From contig PMBY01000104.1 of assembly GCA_003153875.1 (NCBI GenBank), positions 13,187 through 18,882 of the forward strand: a stretch of DNA of 5,696 bases. Direction: 5' to 3'. Position 1 is the first letter of the stretch. Each line of letters begins with the position of its first letter. This stretch comes from Myxococcales bacterium (lineage in GTDB: Bacteria; Myxococcota; Polyangia; Fen-1088). This document shows positions 1 through 5,337 of the stretch, piece after piece. The notes beneath the pieces were generated by a model. That model was given only the letters and a program-made list of their open reading frames with translations, made no database searches and was not told the origin of the DNA. Both the position numbers and the translations under genes were made by a program.

Positions 1-1092
1 AGCGAGCGGGGTGGGGGTGGGCTTGGGGAGCCGAAGGGGTTGGGAACCCTCCCAGGGTTCCCATATCAATTACTCGTGCCGGTGGCGGCCTGCGTGCCCT
101 CGCCGCAGCCCTTCGGCTATCGCGGCAACGCCAAGTATGTTTTCGGGCACGACCGCGACGGCAGGCTGGTGCTTGGGGCCTACGCCCCACGATCGCATGA
201 GATCGTGGACATGTCAGGCTGCCCCATCGCTGAGCCGGCCCTGGCCAAGGTCGCGGCGATGCTCGTGACCCTTCTGGTCCAGCACGCGATCGAGCCCTTC
301 GATGAAGTCCGTCGCACGGGTCTCCTGCGCTACGTGGTCTTGCGCGCCAATGCCGACGGCAAGGTGCTGGTCGCGCTGGTCACTGGCCGCGAAAGCTGGC
401 CCGAGGCGGAGTCTCTCGCGCGCGCGTTGGCGGCCGCCTGCCCGGCCGTGCTGGGCGTTGTCCTCAACGTCAACAGCGCAAGTGGCAACGCTCTCTTGGG
501 CGAGTCCGAGCGCCTGCTGTGTGGCTCGGCTACCATCGAAGACACCATCGGCCCAGCGCGCGTGCGCCTGGGGCCACGTTCCTTTGCTCAAGCGAATCGC
601 TTGGTGGCAGGCCTCGCCTACCACGACATCGTGGCCGCTGCCGCACGCCTGGGTCCGATGGATCGCGTGGTCGACGCCTACGCCGGTGCGGGTGGCATTG
701 CCCTGTCGCTGGCACCGCTGGCGCGCGAAGTGGTGGCCATCGAAGAGAACCCGGCGGCTTGCGTGACCGCGGAGGCATTTCTCGCCGAGTGCGCGCCCGA
801 CAGAAACATTCGCATCGTGAGCGGTGACGTAGCGGATCATCTTGCCCAGGTGGGGACGGCTGATCTGGTGGTGCTCAATCCGCCACGCAAAGGCTGTGCC
901 CCGGCGGTCCTGGCGGCCGTGGCGCAACTGCACCCGCGCCTGGTTGCCTATCTAAGTTGCAACCCCGCTTCCCTGGCGCGCGATCTGGCAGCCTTGGCGC
1001 GACTGGGTCTGCGCACCGTCGGCATCACTCCGTACGACATGCTCCCTCACACCCCGCATGTGGAGGCGCTGGCTTTGCTCGAGAAGGGATAG
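1..1092 (+). CDS. TrmA/RlmC/RlmD-family RNA (uracil-5-)-methyltransferase, 5' end uncertain or partial
   Basis: This enzyme transfers a methyl group from S-adenosylmethionine to C5 of a uridine in rRNA or tRNA. Counting from a possible TTG at 40, the visible motifs are: the pre-catalytic segment S-P-Q-P-F-G-Y-R (21-28), F-A-Q-A-N (182-186), the SAM-binding loop V-V-D-A-Y-A-G-A-G-G (210-219), N-P-P-R-K-G (280-285, where the family normally has D-P-P-R), S-C-N-P with the catalytic cysteine C307, and H-V-E with the probable general base E342. The C-terminal methyltransferase domain is therefore complete. The N-terminal TRAM domain and the Fe-S cysteine cluster of full-length members (about 430 residues in E. 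coli RlmD) are absent. The frame has no stop between bases 1 and 40, so the gene may enter from the left; alternative starts are TTG 40, GTG 76, GTG 82 and GTG 94. Bases 24-63 are a palindromic repeat read in frame. The 3' end overlaps lgt tail to tail. Which RNA is modified cannot be told without the N-terminus. Confidence 0.88.
   Translation, partial: SERGGGGLGEPKGLGTLPGFPYQLLVPVAACVPSPQPFGYRGNAKYVFGHDRDGRLVLGAYAPRSHEIVDMSGCPIAEPALAKVAAMLVTLLVQHAIEPFDEVRRTGLLRYVVLRANADGKVLVALVTGRESWPEAESLARALAAACPAVLGVVLNVNSASGNALLGESERLLCGSATIEDTIGPARVRLGPRSFAQANRLVAGLAYHDIVAAAARLGPMDRVVDAYAGAGGIALSLAPLAREVVAIEENPAACVTAEAFLAECAPDRNIRIVSGDVADHLAQVGTADLVVLNPPRKGCAPAVLAAVAQLHPRLVAYLSCNPASLARDLAALARLGLRTVGITPYDMLPHTPHVEALALLEKG
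24..63. repeat. Dispersed palindromic repeat, copy 1
   Basis: The core is a perfect 10-bp inverted repeat, TGGGAACCCT (41-50), loop CCC, AGGGTTCCCA (54-63). It is preceded by TGGGGAGCCG (24-33) and a GGGGTT stretch. The same order of blocks occurs at 1844-1913, so this is a copy of a repeat family rather than chance. It lies in the open reading frame of the methyltransferase and reads L-G-T-L-P-G-F-P. It could be an in-frame insertion, a leader upstream of the true start, or a repeat at which an assembly was broken or joined. It carries no transposase, so it resembles REP- or MITE-like non-autonomous elements; the family identity is not known to me. Confidence 0.7.
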
Positions 1093-1819
1093 TCAGGATC
1101 AGTACGCCCACGACGAAGATGGCGACGGCTCCGTACTGGCCGGGCGTGAAGTGGAAGTAGCGGACGTCTGCAATGCGCAGAAAGTCGAGTGGAAAGCGCA
1201 CCGGCGCATAGAGCACGGCCAGCCAACCCACGAAGAATCCCGGCGTGCGAGGACGGCGCTGGCCCAGCCAGAGAAACAGCAGCGCCAGCGGCAGGGTGCA
1301 GAGCGCCTCGTCCAGCCCCAGGTTGTGGCGGACGACGCCGTCGCTGTAGCGCTGGGCGAGGAAGATGCTGGTGGCCGAGCCGGGATGGTCATAGGCGAGA
1401 AAGCAACCCGTGCGACCGAAGAACCATGAGGTGGGGAATGCGTAGGCGACCAGATCCAGATACGACCACTTCTGCGGCCCCAGGCGCTGAAAGCGCACGA
1501 AGAGCGCGGCCCCTGCGATCGCGCCCAAAAATCCACCGAACGAACTCAGGCCTTCCCAGAAGCGCAGCAGGCTCCAGGGATTCGCCAGTGCGTCGGCGGG
1601 ATAGTAGACTAACCGATCAATCAGGTGCGCGCCGACGAAGCCGCCCAGCAGGATCCAGATGGTCAACCGTTCGGCGGTAATCGGGTCCATGCCCCAGGCT
1701 GCGGCTCGACGGCGAATCAAGCGCAGCCCGATGAGGATGCCGACTGCCACCAACACGCCGAAGGCGTGAATACTGATGGGGCCGAACGACAGGCTGGGCT
1801 GTGCGAAATACGGGATCAT
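1025..1819 (-). CDS. lgt: Prolipoprotein diacylglyceryl transferase (Lgt)
   Basis: Lgt is the inner-membrane enzyme that moves diacylglycerol from phosphatidylglycerol to the lipobox cysteine of prolipoproteins, the first step of lipoprotein maturation. The 264-residue product is of normal family length and is strongly hydrophobic with about seven membrane segments. Recognisable blocks: the N-terminal G-P-I-S-I-H-A-F-G segment (13-21), W-E-G-L-S-S-F-G-G-F-L-G (88-99), F-G-R-T-G-C-F (134-140, with the conserved arginine R136), V-R-F-P-L-D-F-L-R (207-215) and F-T-P-G-Q-Y-G near 224-230. The position of the E. coli essential histidine (H103, in S-F-H-G-G) appears to be F94 here, an oddity noted separately. 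The ATG at 1819 is chosen because it forms an ATGA overlap with the upstream trmH-like stop and gives the expected N-terminus; GGGAAAG just upstream is a weak ribosome site. The 3' end overlaps the convergent methyltransferase gene by 68 bases. Confidence 0.92.
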   Translation of the reverse strand: MIPYFAQPSLSFGPISIHAFGVLVAVGILIGLRLIRRRAAAWGMDPITAERLTIWILLGGFVGAHLIDRLVYYPADALANPWSLLRFWEGLSSFGGFLGAIAGAALFVRFQRLGPQKWSYLDLVAYAFPTSWFFGRTGCFLAYDHPGSATSIFLAQRYSDGVVRHNLGLDEALCTLPLALLFLWLGQRRPRTPGFFVGWLAVLYAPVRFPLDFLRIADVRYFHFTPGQYGAVAIFVVGVLILTIPSRAKPAPPHAGCEGACRTE

Positions 1820-2421
1820 GGCTTTCCCGCGTTCAAATTCGCGTGGGGAGCCGGCGAGCTTTGCTCGCCGCGTACCATCGCGGGGGGGTTTGGGGACCCT
1901 TCGAGGGTCCCCATCAAAAAGTACCTCCGCGTCCATTCTGCCATAGCGATGCCGGCCGCCACGGTTACCGGGAATGAGTTGTTGATGCCATACATGGGGA
2001 TGGCCACGATGTTGTCGACCTGGGCGAGCAGTTCCTCGGACACGCCGCTGGTTTCGCTGCCAAACACCATCACGCACGCCTCGGGCAGCTCCGCCCGCCA
2101 CAGATCCACGCGCGCGTGCTCGCGCTCGAAAGCGATGAGCGGCAGCTTGCGCTCGCCTGCCCACTCCACCAGGGCTTGCTCGTCGGCTAGCTTGGTCAAG
2201 TTCTCGTAGCGCTGCATGCCCATGGCCGCGCGCTCGTAGTAAGGCTCGTCGCCCACCAGCAGAATCTCCTGGACCAGGAACGAGTGAGCCACCCGAATGA
2301 TCGCGCCCACGTTGAAGGGATTGCGAAAACGCAGGATGGCGATGCGCAGGGGACGGCGCAGAGTCTCCAAGCTGGCCCGGACCTCGTCGAGCGGGAGTTC
2401 AAATCCAGGAACTTTGGCCAC
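1816..2421 (-). CDS. TrmH/SpoU-family RNA 2'-O-ribose methyltransferase with repeat-derived C-terminal tail
   Basis: SPOUT-fold SAM-dependent enzymes of this family methylate the 2'-OH of a ribose in tRNA or rRNA. The 201-residue product has the three family motifs: N-P-F-N-V-G-A-I-I-R (34-43), V-F-G-S-E-T-S-G-V-S (119-128) and I-P-M-Y-G-I-N-N-S-F-P-V-T-V-A-A-G (141-157). In motif 3 the usual S-x-N is S-F-P. The fold should end near A-E-W-T-R-R-Y-F (161-168); residues 170-193 are encoded by the palindromic repeat copy 2, and the last eight residues by sequence just beyond it. The start is GTG at 2421, with no convincing Shine-Dalgarno sequence before it. The TGA stop overlaps the lgt ATG by 4 bases, suggesting coupled translation. 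The substrate RNA and position cannot be assigned from the sequence. Confidence 0.88.
   Translation of the reverse strand: MAKVPGFELPLDEVRASLETLRRPLRIAILRFRNPFNVGAIIRVAHSFLVQEILLVGDEPYYERAAMGMQRYENLTKLADEQALVEWAGERKLPLIAFEREHARVDLWRAELPEACVMVFGSETSGVSEELLAQVDNIVAIPMYGINNSFPVTVAAGIAMAEWTRRYFLMGTLEGSPNPPAMVRGEQSSPAPHANLNAGKP
1844..1913. repeat. Dispersed palindromic repeat, copy 2, inside the trmH-like 3' end
   Basis: The blocks, in the same order as copy 1, are TGGGGAGCCG (1844-1853), a region absent from copy 1 that includes a second hairpin, a GGGGTTT stretch, and the core palindrome TGGGGACCCT (1891-1900), loop TCG, AGGGTCCCCA (1904-1913). The core differs from copy 1 by one G-C pair changed to A-T on both arms, so the 10-bp stem is kept. 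The element is translated on the minus strand as part of the tail of the RNA methyltransferase. Two copies within 1.9 kb suggest that the family is abundant in this genome. Confidence 0.75.
1852..1870. repeat. Short hairpin inside repeat copy 2
   Basis: CGGCGAGC (1852-1859), loop TTT, GCTCGCCG (1863-1870) form a perfect 8-bp stem. It begins 33 bases upstream, on the minus strand, of the lgt start codon. It could fold in the trmH-lgt mRNA just before the coupled start, but it has no T-run on either side typical of an intrinsic terminator. Copy 1 of the repeat lacks this hairpin. Confidence 0.55.
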
Positions 2422-2513
2422 AGTGGCGCAAGGGTAGCACCCCGCCGCATCCCATGCGTACCGGAGAAAGCCATGTAGCGCGTGTCTCGAAACTGCGGGC
2501 CGCCTGGGAGTCC

Positions 2514-2549
2514 CGGCTAGCGGCTAGCGAGAGCGTGAGGGTGAGCGAG
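2514..2549. repeat. 7-bp tandem duplication and purine-side GTGAG-type repeats
   Basis: CGGCTAG occurs twice in tandem at 2514-2520 and 2521-2527. It is followed by a run of GCGAGAGCGTGAG and GTGAGCGAG words to 2549. These words are complementary in character to the GCTCACG words found from 2591 to 2725, so together they make a large imperfect inverted repeat with several alternative pairing partners. Confidence 0.5.
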
Positions 2550-2590
2550 TTCGTGTGGGGTACGCGGACAGCGGGGAGCGGGCCGCGTGC

Positions 2591-2725
2591 CGCTCACGTT
2601 CGCTCTCACGCGAATCGCCACGCGCCGCCGCACGCTGGTCGCTCTCGCTCACGCTCACGCTGGCCGGCCCACGCAAGCCGCCTTTCGCTGGTCGCTACCG
2701 CTCACGCCCACGCTCACGCTGGCCG
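2591..2725. repeat. Direct repeats of GCTCACG type
   Basis: Two imperfect copies of one unit begin with GCTGGTCGCT and end with CACGCTGGCCG: 2634-2666 (33 bases) and 2687-2725 (39 bases). The second copy has one extra six-base CCCACG-like unit. A related stretch, CGCTCACG-TTCGCTCTCACG, lies at 2591-2610. The extra hexamer is consistent with slippage. No protein-coding or CRISPR character is seen: the units are unequal and there are no unique spacers of constant length. Confidence 0.6.
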
Positions 2726-2770
2726 CCGTACCCACCTCGCACCGGCGGTCGACGTACGGGCTCGATTCCC

Positions 2771-3295
2771 TTACTGCGGAAGCGGAACGTTGATCGTCGG
2801 GCTGGCTTCGCGGGCGCGCATTTTGCCGGGGCCCCGAACGAAGGCGGCGGCGATGGCCAGGGCCATGGCGGCCAGGATGATGACCCAGAACCACTTCGAT
2901 CGCGTGACCGGCTCGGCCGGTTGCCGCTTCTGCACCAGCAGGCCCAGCGTCGCCTTGGCGAGAATCTCGGCCTGCATCTTGGTGGCCATGGCATCGCCGG
3001 GAAAGCGATCCAGGCGATCGCGGTAGCAACGCCCGGCCGCGGGCAGCAGGTTGGCCTGCAAACAGTACTTGGCGAACGCCTCGTGGCGATTCCGATCCTG
3101 CCAGTTGGCTTCCGCCTGCTGCCACAATTCCTGGCCGGCTGGGGTCAGCTGCGTGCGAGGGCCAGCCATGCTGGGCCGCCACAACGCAAACTGCAGACCG
3201 CAACGCGGACAAGCCGGAGCGCCGCCGGCGCGTCTGTGTCCGCACTTGGGACAGGCGGCGCTGTCGCTGCTCGTGCTGGTTTCGATCTCGCTCAT
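2771..3295 (-). CDS. Zinc-ribbon protein with one C-terminal membrane helix, function unknown
   Basis: The 174-residue product has three parts. Residues 15-32 are a zinc ribbon, C15-P-K-C18 and C29-P-R-C32. Residues about 51-118 form a helical, hydrophilic segment containing a L-W-x-x-A-E-A-N-W-x-D-x-x-x-H-E-A-F pattern and a Y-R-D-R-L-D-R-F-P-G-D segment, which recalls a short TPR-like repeat. Residues about 134-153 are a single membrane helix (W-F-W-V-I-I-L-A-A-M), followed by a short basic tail. With no signal peptide, the zinc ribbon is probably cytoplasmic and the last 20 residues lie across the membrane. The ATG at 3295 overlaps the stop of the M50 protease gene as ATGA, so the two are probably co-translated; the frame stays open further upstream only as a shadow of the protease gene. 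Similar zinc-ribbon proteins occur in myxobacteria, as I recall. No enzymatic motif is visible. Confidence 0.82.
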   Translation of the reverse strand: MSEIETSTSSDSAACPKCGHRRAGGAPACPRCGLQFALWRPSMAGPRTQLTPAGQELWQQAEANWQDRNRHEAFAKYCLQANLLPAAGRCYRDRLDRFPGDAMATKMQAEILAKATLGLLVQKRQPAEPVTRSKWFWVIILAAMALAIAAAFVRGPGKMRAREASPTINVPLPQ

Positions 3296-4266
3296 GGCCC
3301 GTCTGGTTGGATCACCTGGTTGGGCCCGTCCCGCGGAGCGCCCAGGCTGGGACGCATCGGTACGGGCATGAATATTATGGCGAAGGTCACGAAGACCAGC
3401 CAGAAAAGTCCGGCGCGGCTGGCTGGCAAGGGTCGATCGTCGACCGGGGGATGGTCGACGCCGCCTGAAAGTCGCCTCAACACCGCAAGCAGGATGAACC
3501 AGATCAGCCAGGGCTCCCCGGCCGCAACCGCGATGTTGACAGCGGAGATCGGCAGGCCCCCGCCCAGCCGCGCCAACTCGGCCACGGCGTCCAGGTACAC
3601 TGCGCCAGCGACCCCGAGGGAAAAGACCGGCAGCAGATTCTGCAAGATGCGCGAAGCCCGGCCGTAGCGGTTGCCAAAGTAGGCGATGGCCACATGGCCG
3701 CCATCGAGCTGGCCCACGGGCAAGAGGTTGAGCATGGTGACCAGCAGTCCGGCCCACCCGGCCATGGCAGTCGGGTGCAACATCACGTCGCTTCCCCCGC
3801 CGGGCAGCCAGGCGCCGTGGATCACGCGTTTGAGAACTGCGTACAGGATCGAGTTGCCCTCTTGCACGCCCACCCCGACCAGGGGCTGCACCGGGGAAAT
3901 GTACAGGCCATAGATGAGCACCGGGATGGCCACGATCAGCCCGGCCAGCGGCCCAGCCGCGCCGATGTCAATGAGCTTGCGCCGGTCAGAGGTCCTCGAC
4001 TGCAAGATCACCGCGCCCATGGTCCCGAACAAGCCGATGCCCGGCGGCAACGGCACGAAGTACGGCAGCGACGCCGGCACGTGATGCCAGCGCGCCGCCA
4101 GGTAGTGACCCATCTCATGACAAAGCAGGATCGCCATCAGCGGCACCGAGAACGCCAGCCCGTCCTGCAGCGGGAACATGCTGGCAAATCCGTGGCGCTC
4201 CAGCGCGCCCTGCATGGTGGTGGTCAGCAGGGTCGCCAAGAAGAGCGCGATGTTCAGAAATGGCAT
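3292..4266 (-). CDS. Site-2 protease-type membrane metalloprotease (peptidase M50)
   Basis: M50 proteases are zinc enzymes that cut substrates within or next to the membrane, often releasing regulators or clearing membrane fragments. The 324-residue product has the zinc-binding H50-E51-M-G-H54 and the second motif N180-L-L-P-V-G-Q-L-D188-G, supplying the third zinc ligand. F-G-T-M-G-A-V-I (80-87) and I-D-I-G-A-A-G-P-L-A-G (99-109) are typical of the subgroup related to plant EGY proteases and bacterial YdiL-independent short S2P homologues. The N-terminal L-F-L-A-T-L-L-T-T-T (8-17) is the first membrane segment, and further hydrophobic segments occur to residue 303. There is no PDZ domain, unlike RseP. 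The start is ATG 4266; upstream, the frame reaches a TGA at 4297-4299 with no other start codon. It is followed by the zinc-ribbon gene with a 4-base overlap. The substrate is unknown. Confidence 0.9.
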   Translation of the reverse strand: MPFLNIALFLATLLTTTMQGALERHGFASMFPLQDGLAFSVPLMAILLCHEMGHYLAARWHHVPASLPYFVPLPPGIGLFGTMGAVILQSRTSDRRKLIDIGAAGPLAGLIVAIPVLIYGLYISPVQPLVGVGVQEGNSILYAVLKRVIHGAWLPGGGSDVMLHPTAMAGWAGLLVTMLNLLPVGQLDGGHVAIAYFGNRYGRASRILQNLLPVFSLGVAGAVYLDAVAELARLGGGLPISAVNIAVAAGEPWLIWFILLAVLRRLSGGVDHPPVDDRPLPASRAGLFWLVFVTFAIIFMPVPMRPSLGAPRDGPNQVIQPDGP

Positions 4267-4488
4267 CGGGTTTCGACGGGGCTGTGGAACGAACGGTCAG
4301 CGCCAGTGCGCGCTCGCCGTGCGACTAGACTATTCCAGCGAAGGGCTCGTTGCCATCGCTGTCGTTCGCTCCCGCGCCGCTGCGTTGTCGCCAAATGCCC
4401 CTACCTTTCCAGTTCCTTGCTCTGGTTGATGTGGCCGCGCTATCTTTGTGCGCTACTGAAATAGGCTGCAACCTGCCGAAGGAGAATC
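4267..4488. promoter_or_regulatory. Divergent intergenic region between the M50 protease and the lipoprotein gene
   Basis: This 222-base gene-free stretch separates two genes that point away from each other, so it should contain both promoters. It is less GC-rich than the coding DNA around it. TATCTT at 4441-4446 resembles a -10 box for the lipoprotein, but the matching -35 position (TTGCTC, 4417-4422, spacing 18) is weak, so I do not claim a mapped promoter. No clear operator palindrome or terminator was seen. Confidence 0.45.
4478..4484 (+). promoter_or_regulatory. Ribosome binding site of the lipoprotein gene
   Basis: GAAGGAG is a near-perfect Shine-Dalgarno sequence. It lies 4 bases before GTG 4489 and 13 bases before ATG 4498. 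Neither spacing is ideal, so the start is undecided between the two, which differ by three residues before the signal peptide. Confidence 0.6.
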
Positions 4489-5337
4489 GTGACTAAAATG
4501 CGCGCCACAACTTCTGGGTCGGCCCCTCGCGTTTTCTTGTTGCGGCGATTGCCGCTCTTGGCATGGGCCGCCACTTCGATCGGTGGATGTGGTGGAAGTC
4601 CCATGAGGCCGAGCAATCCTTGCGGACTGACGGCCTCTGGGGTGCTGACAGATGGAACATTCTCAGGGAGCATGACCATCGTGGGCACAACCGCGGGCTT
4701 CCCGCTGACGGTCTCGTTGGATGCACAAGCGCGGAGCCTTTCAGGGGCGGTCGCGTTTCAGGATGCGGCCCAGTCGTATTCCGGGACGCTGTTGGCAAAC
4801 ATTGGCTCCAATGGCGCGCTCTCAGGAGGCTACACCGCCACGGGCACCGATGGGGGGCAAATCACGGGCTCACTATCGGGGGTGACTGACAATCAACGCG
4901 CTTGTGGGTCTTGGGAGAACACCGCCGGTCAGAGCGGCACCTGGCAGCTTCTTCGCACGGGCAGTTCCCCGATGGGCGACGCTGGGGTCGCGGGCACGCC
5001 CCAGCCGGCCACCTTTCTCTGCCAGCCGCGCCCGGACACATGTGCGGCTGGCACGCGCTGCTGGTTCTCCTGTACCGGCACGCCCAGCTTTCAATGTATG
5101 CCGGGCAACATTGGCACCGTGGAATACGGTGGGGCATGCAGCGGCGACGAGTGCATGGCTGGCTCGGTGTGCGCCCACTTCAGGCTGCCTGACGGGGGTT
5201 ACCCCACGACAGGCCTCTGTATCGCCTACTGCAACCTGGATTCAGACTGCCCCTCTGGAGAGTATTGCGTCCCGGCCGTGTACCGCTGCCTCTCCGGCGA
5301 CCAATTCACCTTCAAGCAGTGCTCAGTAATCCCATAG
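4489..5337 (+). CDS. Secreted cysteine-rich lipoprotein, function unknown
   Basis: The 282-residue product begins with a lipoprotein signal peptide: basic residues R18-R20 region, a hydrophobic core L-P-L-L-A-W-A-A, and a lipobox I-G-G-C with lipidated C34. Residues about 50-155 are rich in short beta-strand-like stretches each ending in [F/L/Y/I]-[S/T]-G (near 58-60, 84-86, 97-99, 111-113, 125-127, 129-131) and close with G-S-W...S-G-T-W-Q-L, suggesting a beta-barrel or beta-sandwich domain. Residues 178-278 contain 14 cysteines, enough for seven disulphides, including D-S-D-C-P-S-G-E-Y-C (251-260), a motif common in myxobacterial surface proteins. It is probably exported by Sec, lipidated by Lgt and folded outside the cytoplasm. 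In the first 40 codons 24 end in G or C, against 36 of the first 40 in the neighbouring protease gene. No enzymatic motif is seen, and the binding partner is unknown. Confidence 0.82.
   Translation: MTKMRATTSGSAPRVFLLRRLPLLAWAATSIGGCGGSPMRPSNPCGLTASGVLTDGTFSGSMTIVGTTAGFPLTVSLDAQARSLSGAVAFQDAAQSYSGTLLANIGSNGALSGGYTATGTDGGQITGSLSGVTDNQRACGSWENTAGQSGTWQLLRTGSSPMGDAGVAGTPQPATFLCQPRPDTCAAGTRCWFSCTGTPSFQCMPGNIGTVEYGGACSGDECMAGSVCAHFRLPDGGYPTTGLCIAYCNLDSDCPSGEYCVPAVYRCLSGDQFTFKQCSVIP

Larger units (their letters stand above)
2422..2770. other. 349-base gene-free spacer between the zinc-ribbon gene and the trmH-like gene
   Basis: No reading frame here has the motifs of a known protein; open frames on both strands are rich in Arg, Ala, Pro and Ser and look like GC-rich shadows. 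The spacer should hold the promoter of the trmH-lgt pair and the end of the upstream transcript, but I find no convincing -35/-10 pair and no stem followed by a T-run. Most of it is occupied by repeats of GTGAGC/GCTCAC type, described in the next entries. Confidence 0.6.

Noticed and set aside
214..933. Long minus-strand open frame opposite the m5U methyltransferase
   Set aside because: No family motifs, and it is rich in His, Arg and Gln in the way expected for the antisense of a GC-rich gene; the plus strand has all the catalytic motifs.
1891..1920. Palindrome copy 2 as an intrinsic terminator of trmH
   Set aside because: The stem lies before the trmH stop, and the nearby A-run is on the upstream side in the minus direction, so the order needed for a terminator is absent; lgt is coupled directly downstream.
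2591..2725. Possible CRISPR array
   Set aside because: Only two or three unequal, imperfect units, no constant-length unique spacers and no cas gene.
3439..3459. Inverted repeat GTCGACC...GGTCGAC as an operator or terminator
   Set aside because: It lies within the M50 coding sequence, has only 7-bp arms of GC-rich dinucleotides and is explained by the coded D-H-P-P-V-D-D segment.
2555..3667. 370-codon plus-strand open frame across the spacer, the zinc-ribbon gene and part of the M50 gene
   Set aside because: Composition is Arg/Ala/Gly/Pro-rich with no domain, and it runs opposite two genes with clear motifs; it is a shadow frame.
3296..3757. Upstream extension of the zinc-ribbon frame to a start at 3757
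   Set aside because: This part lies inside the M50 coding sequence in another frame and has no recognisable domain. ATG 3295 gives the coupled ATGA start and a normal N-terminus just before the zinc ribbon.
3694..4464. 256-codon plus-strand open frame opposite the M50 protease
   Set aside because: His-, Gln- and Arg-rich without motifs; the opposite strand carries HExxH and the N-x-x-P...D-G motif.
4904..5329. Plus-strand open frame in another phase inside the lipoprotein gene
   Set aside because: The lipoprotein frame has a good ribosome site, signal peptide, lipobox and regular cysteine spacing; the alternative frame has none of these.
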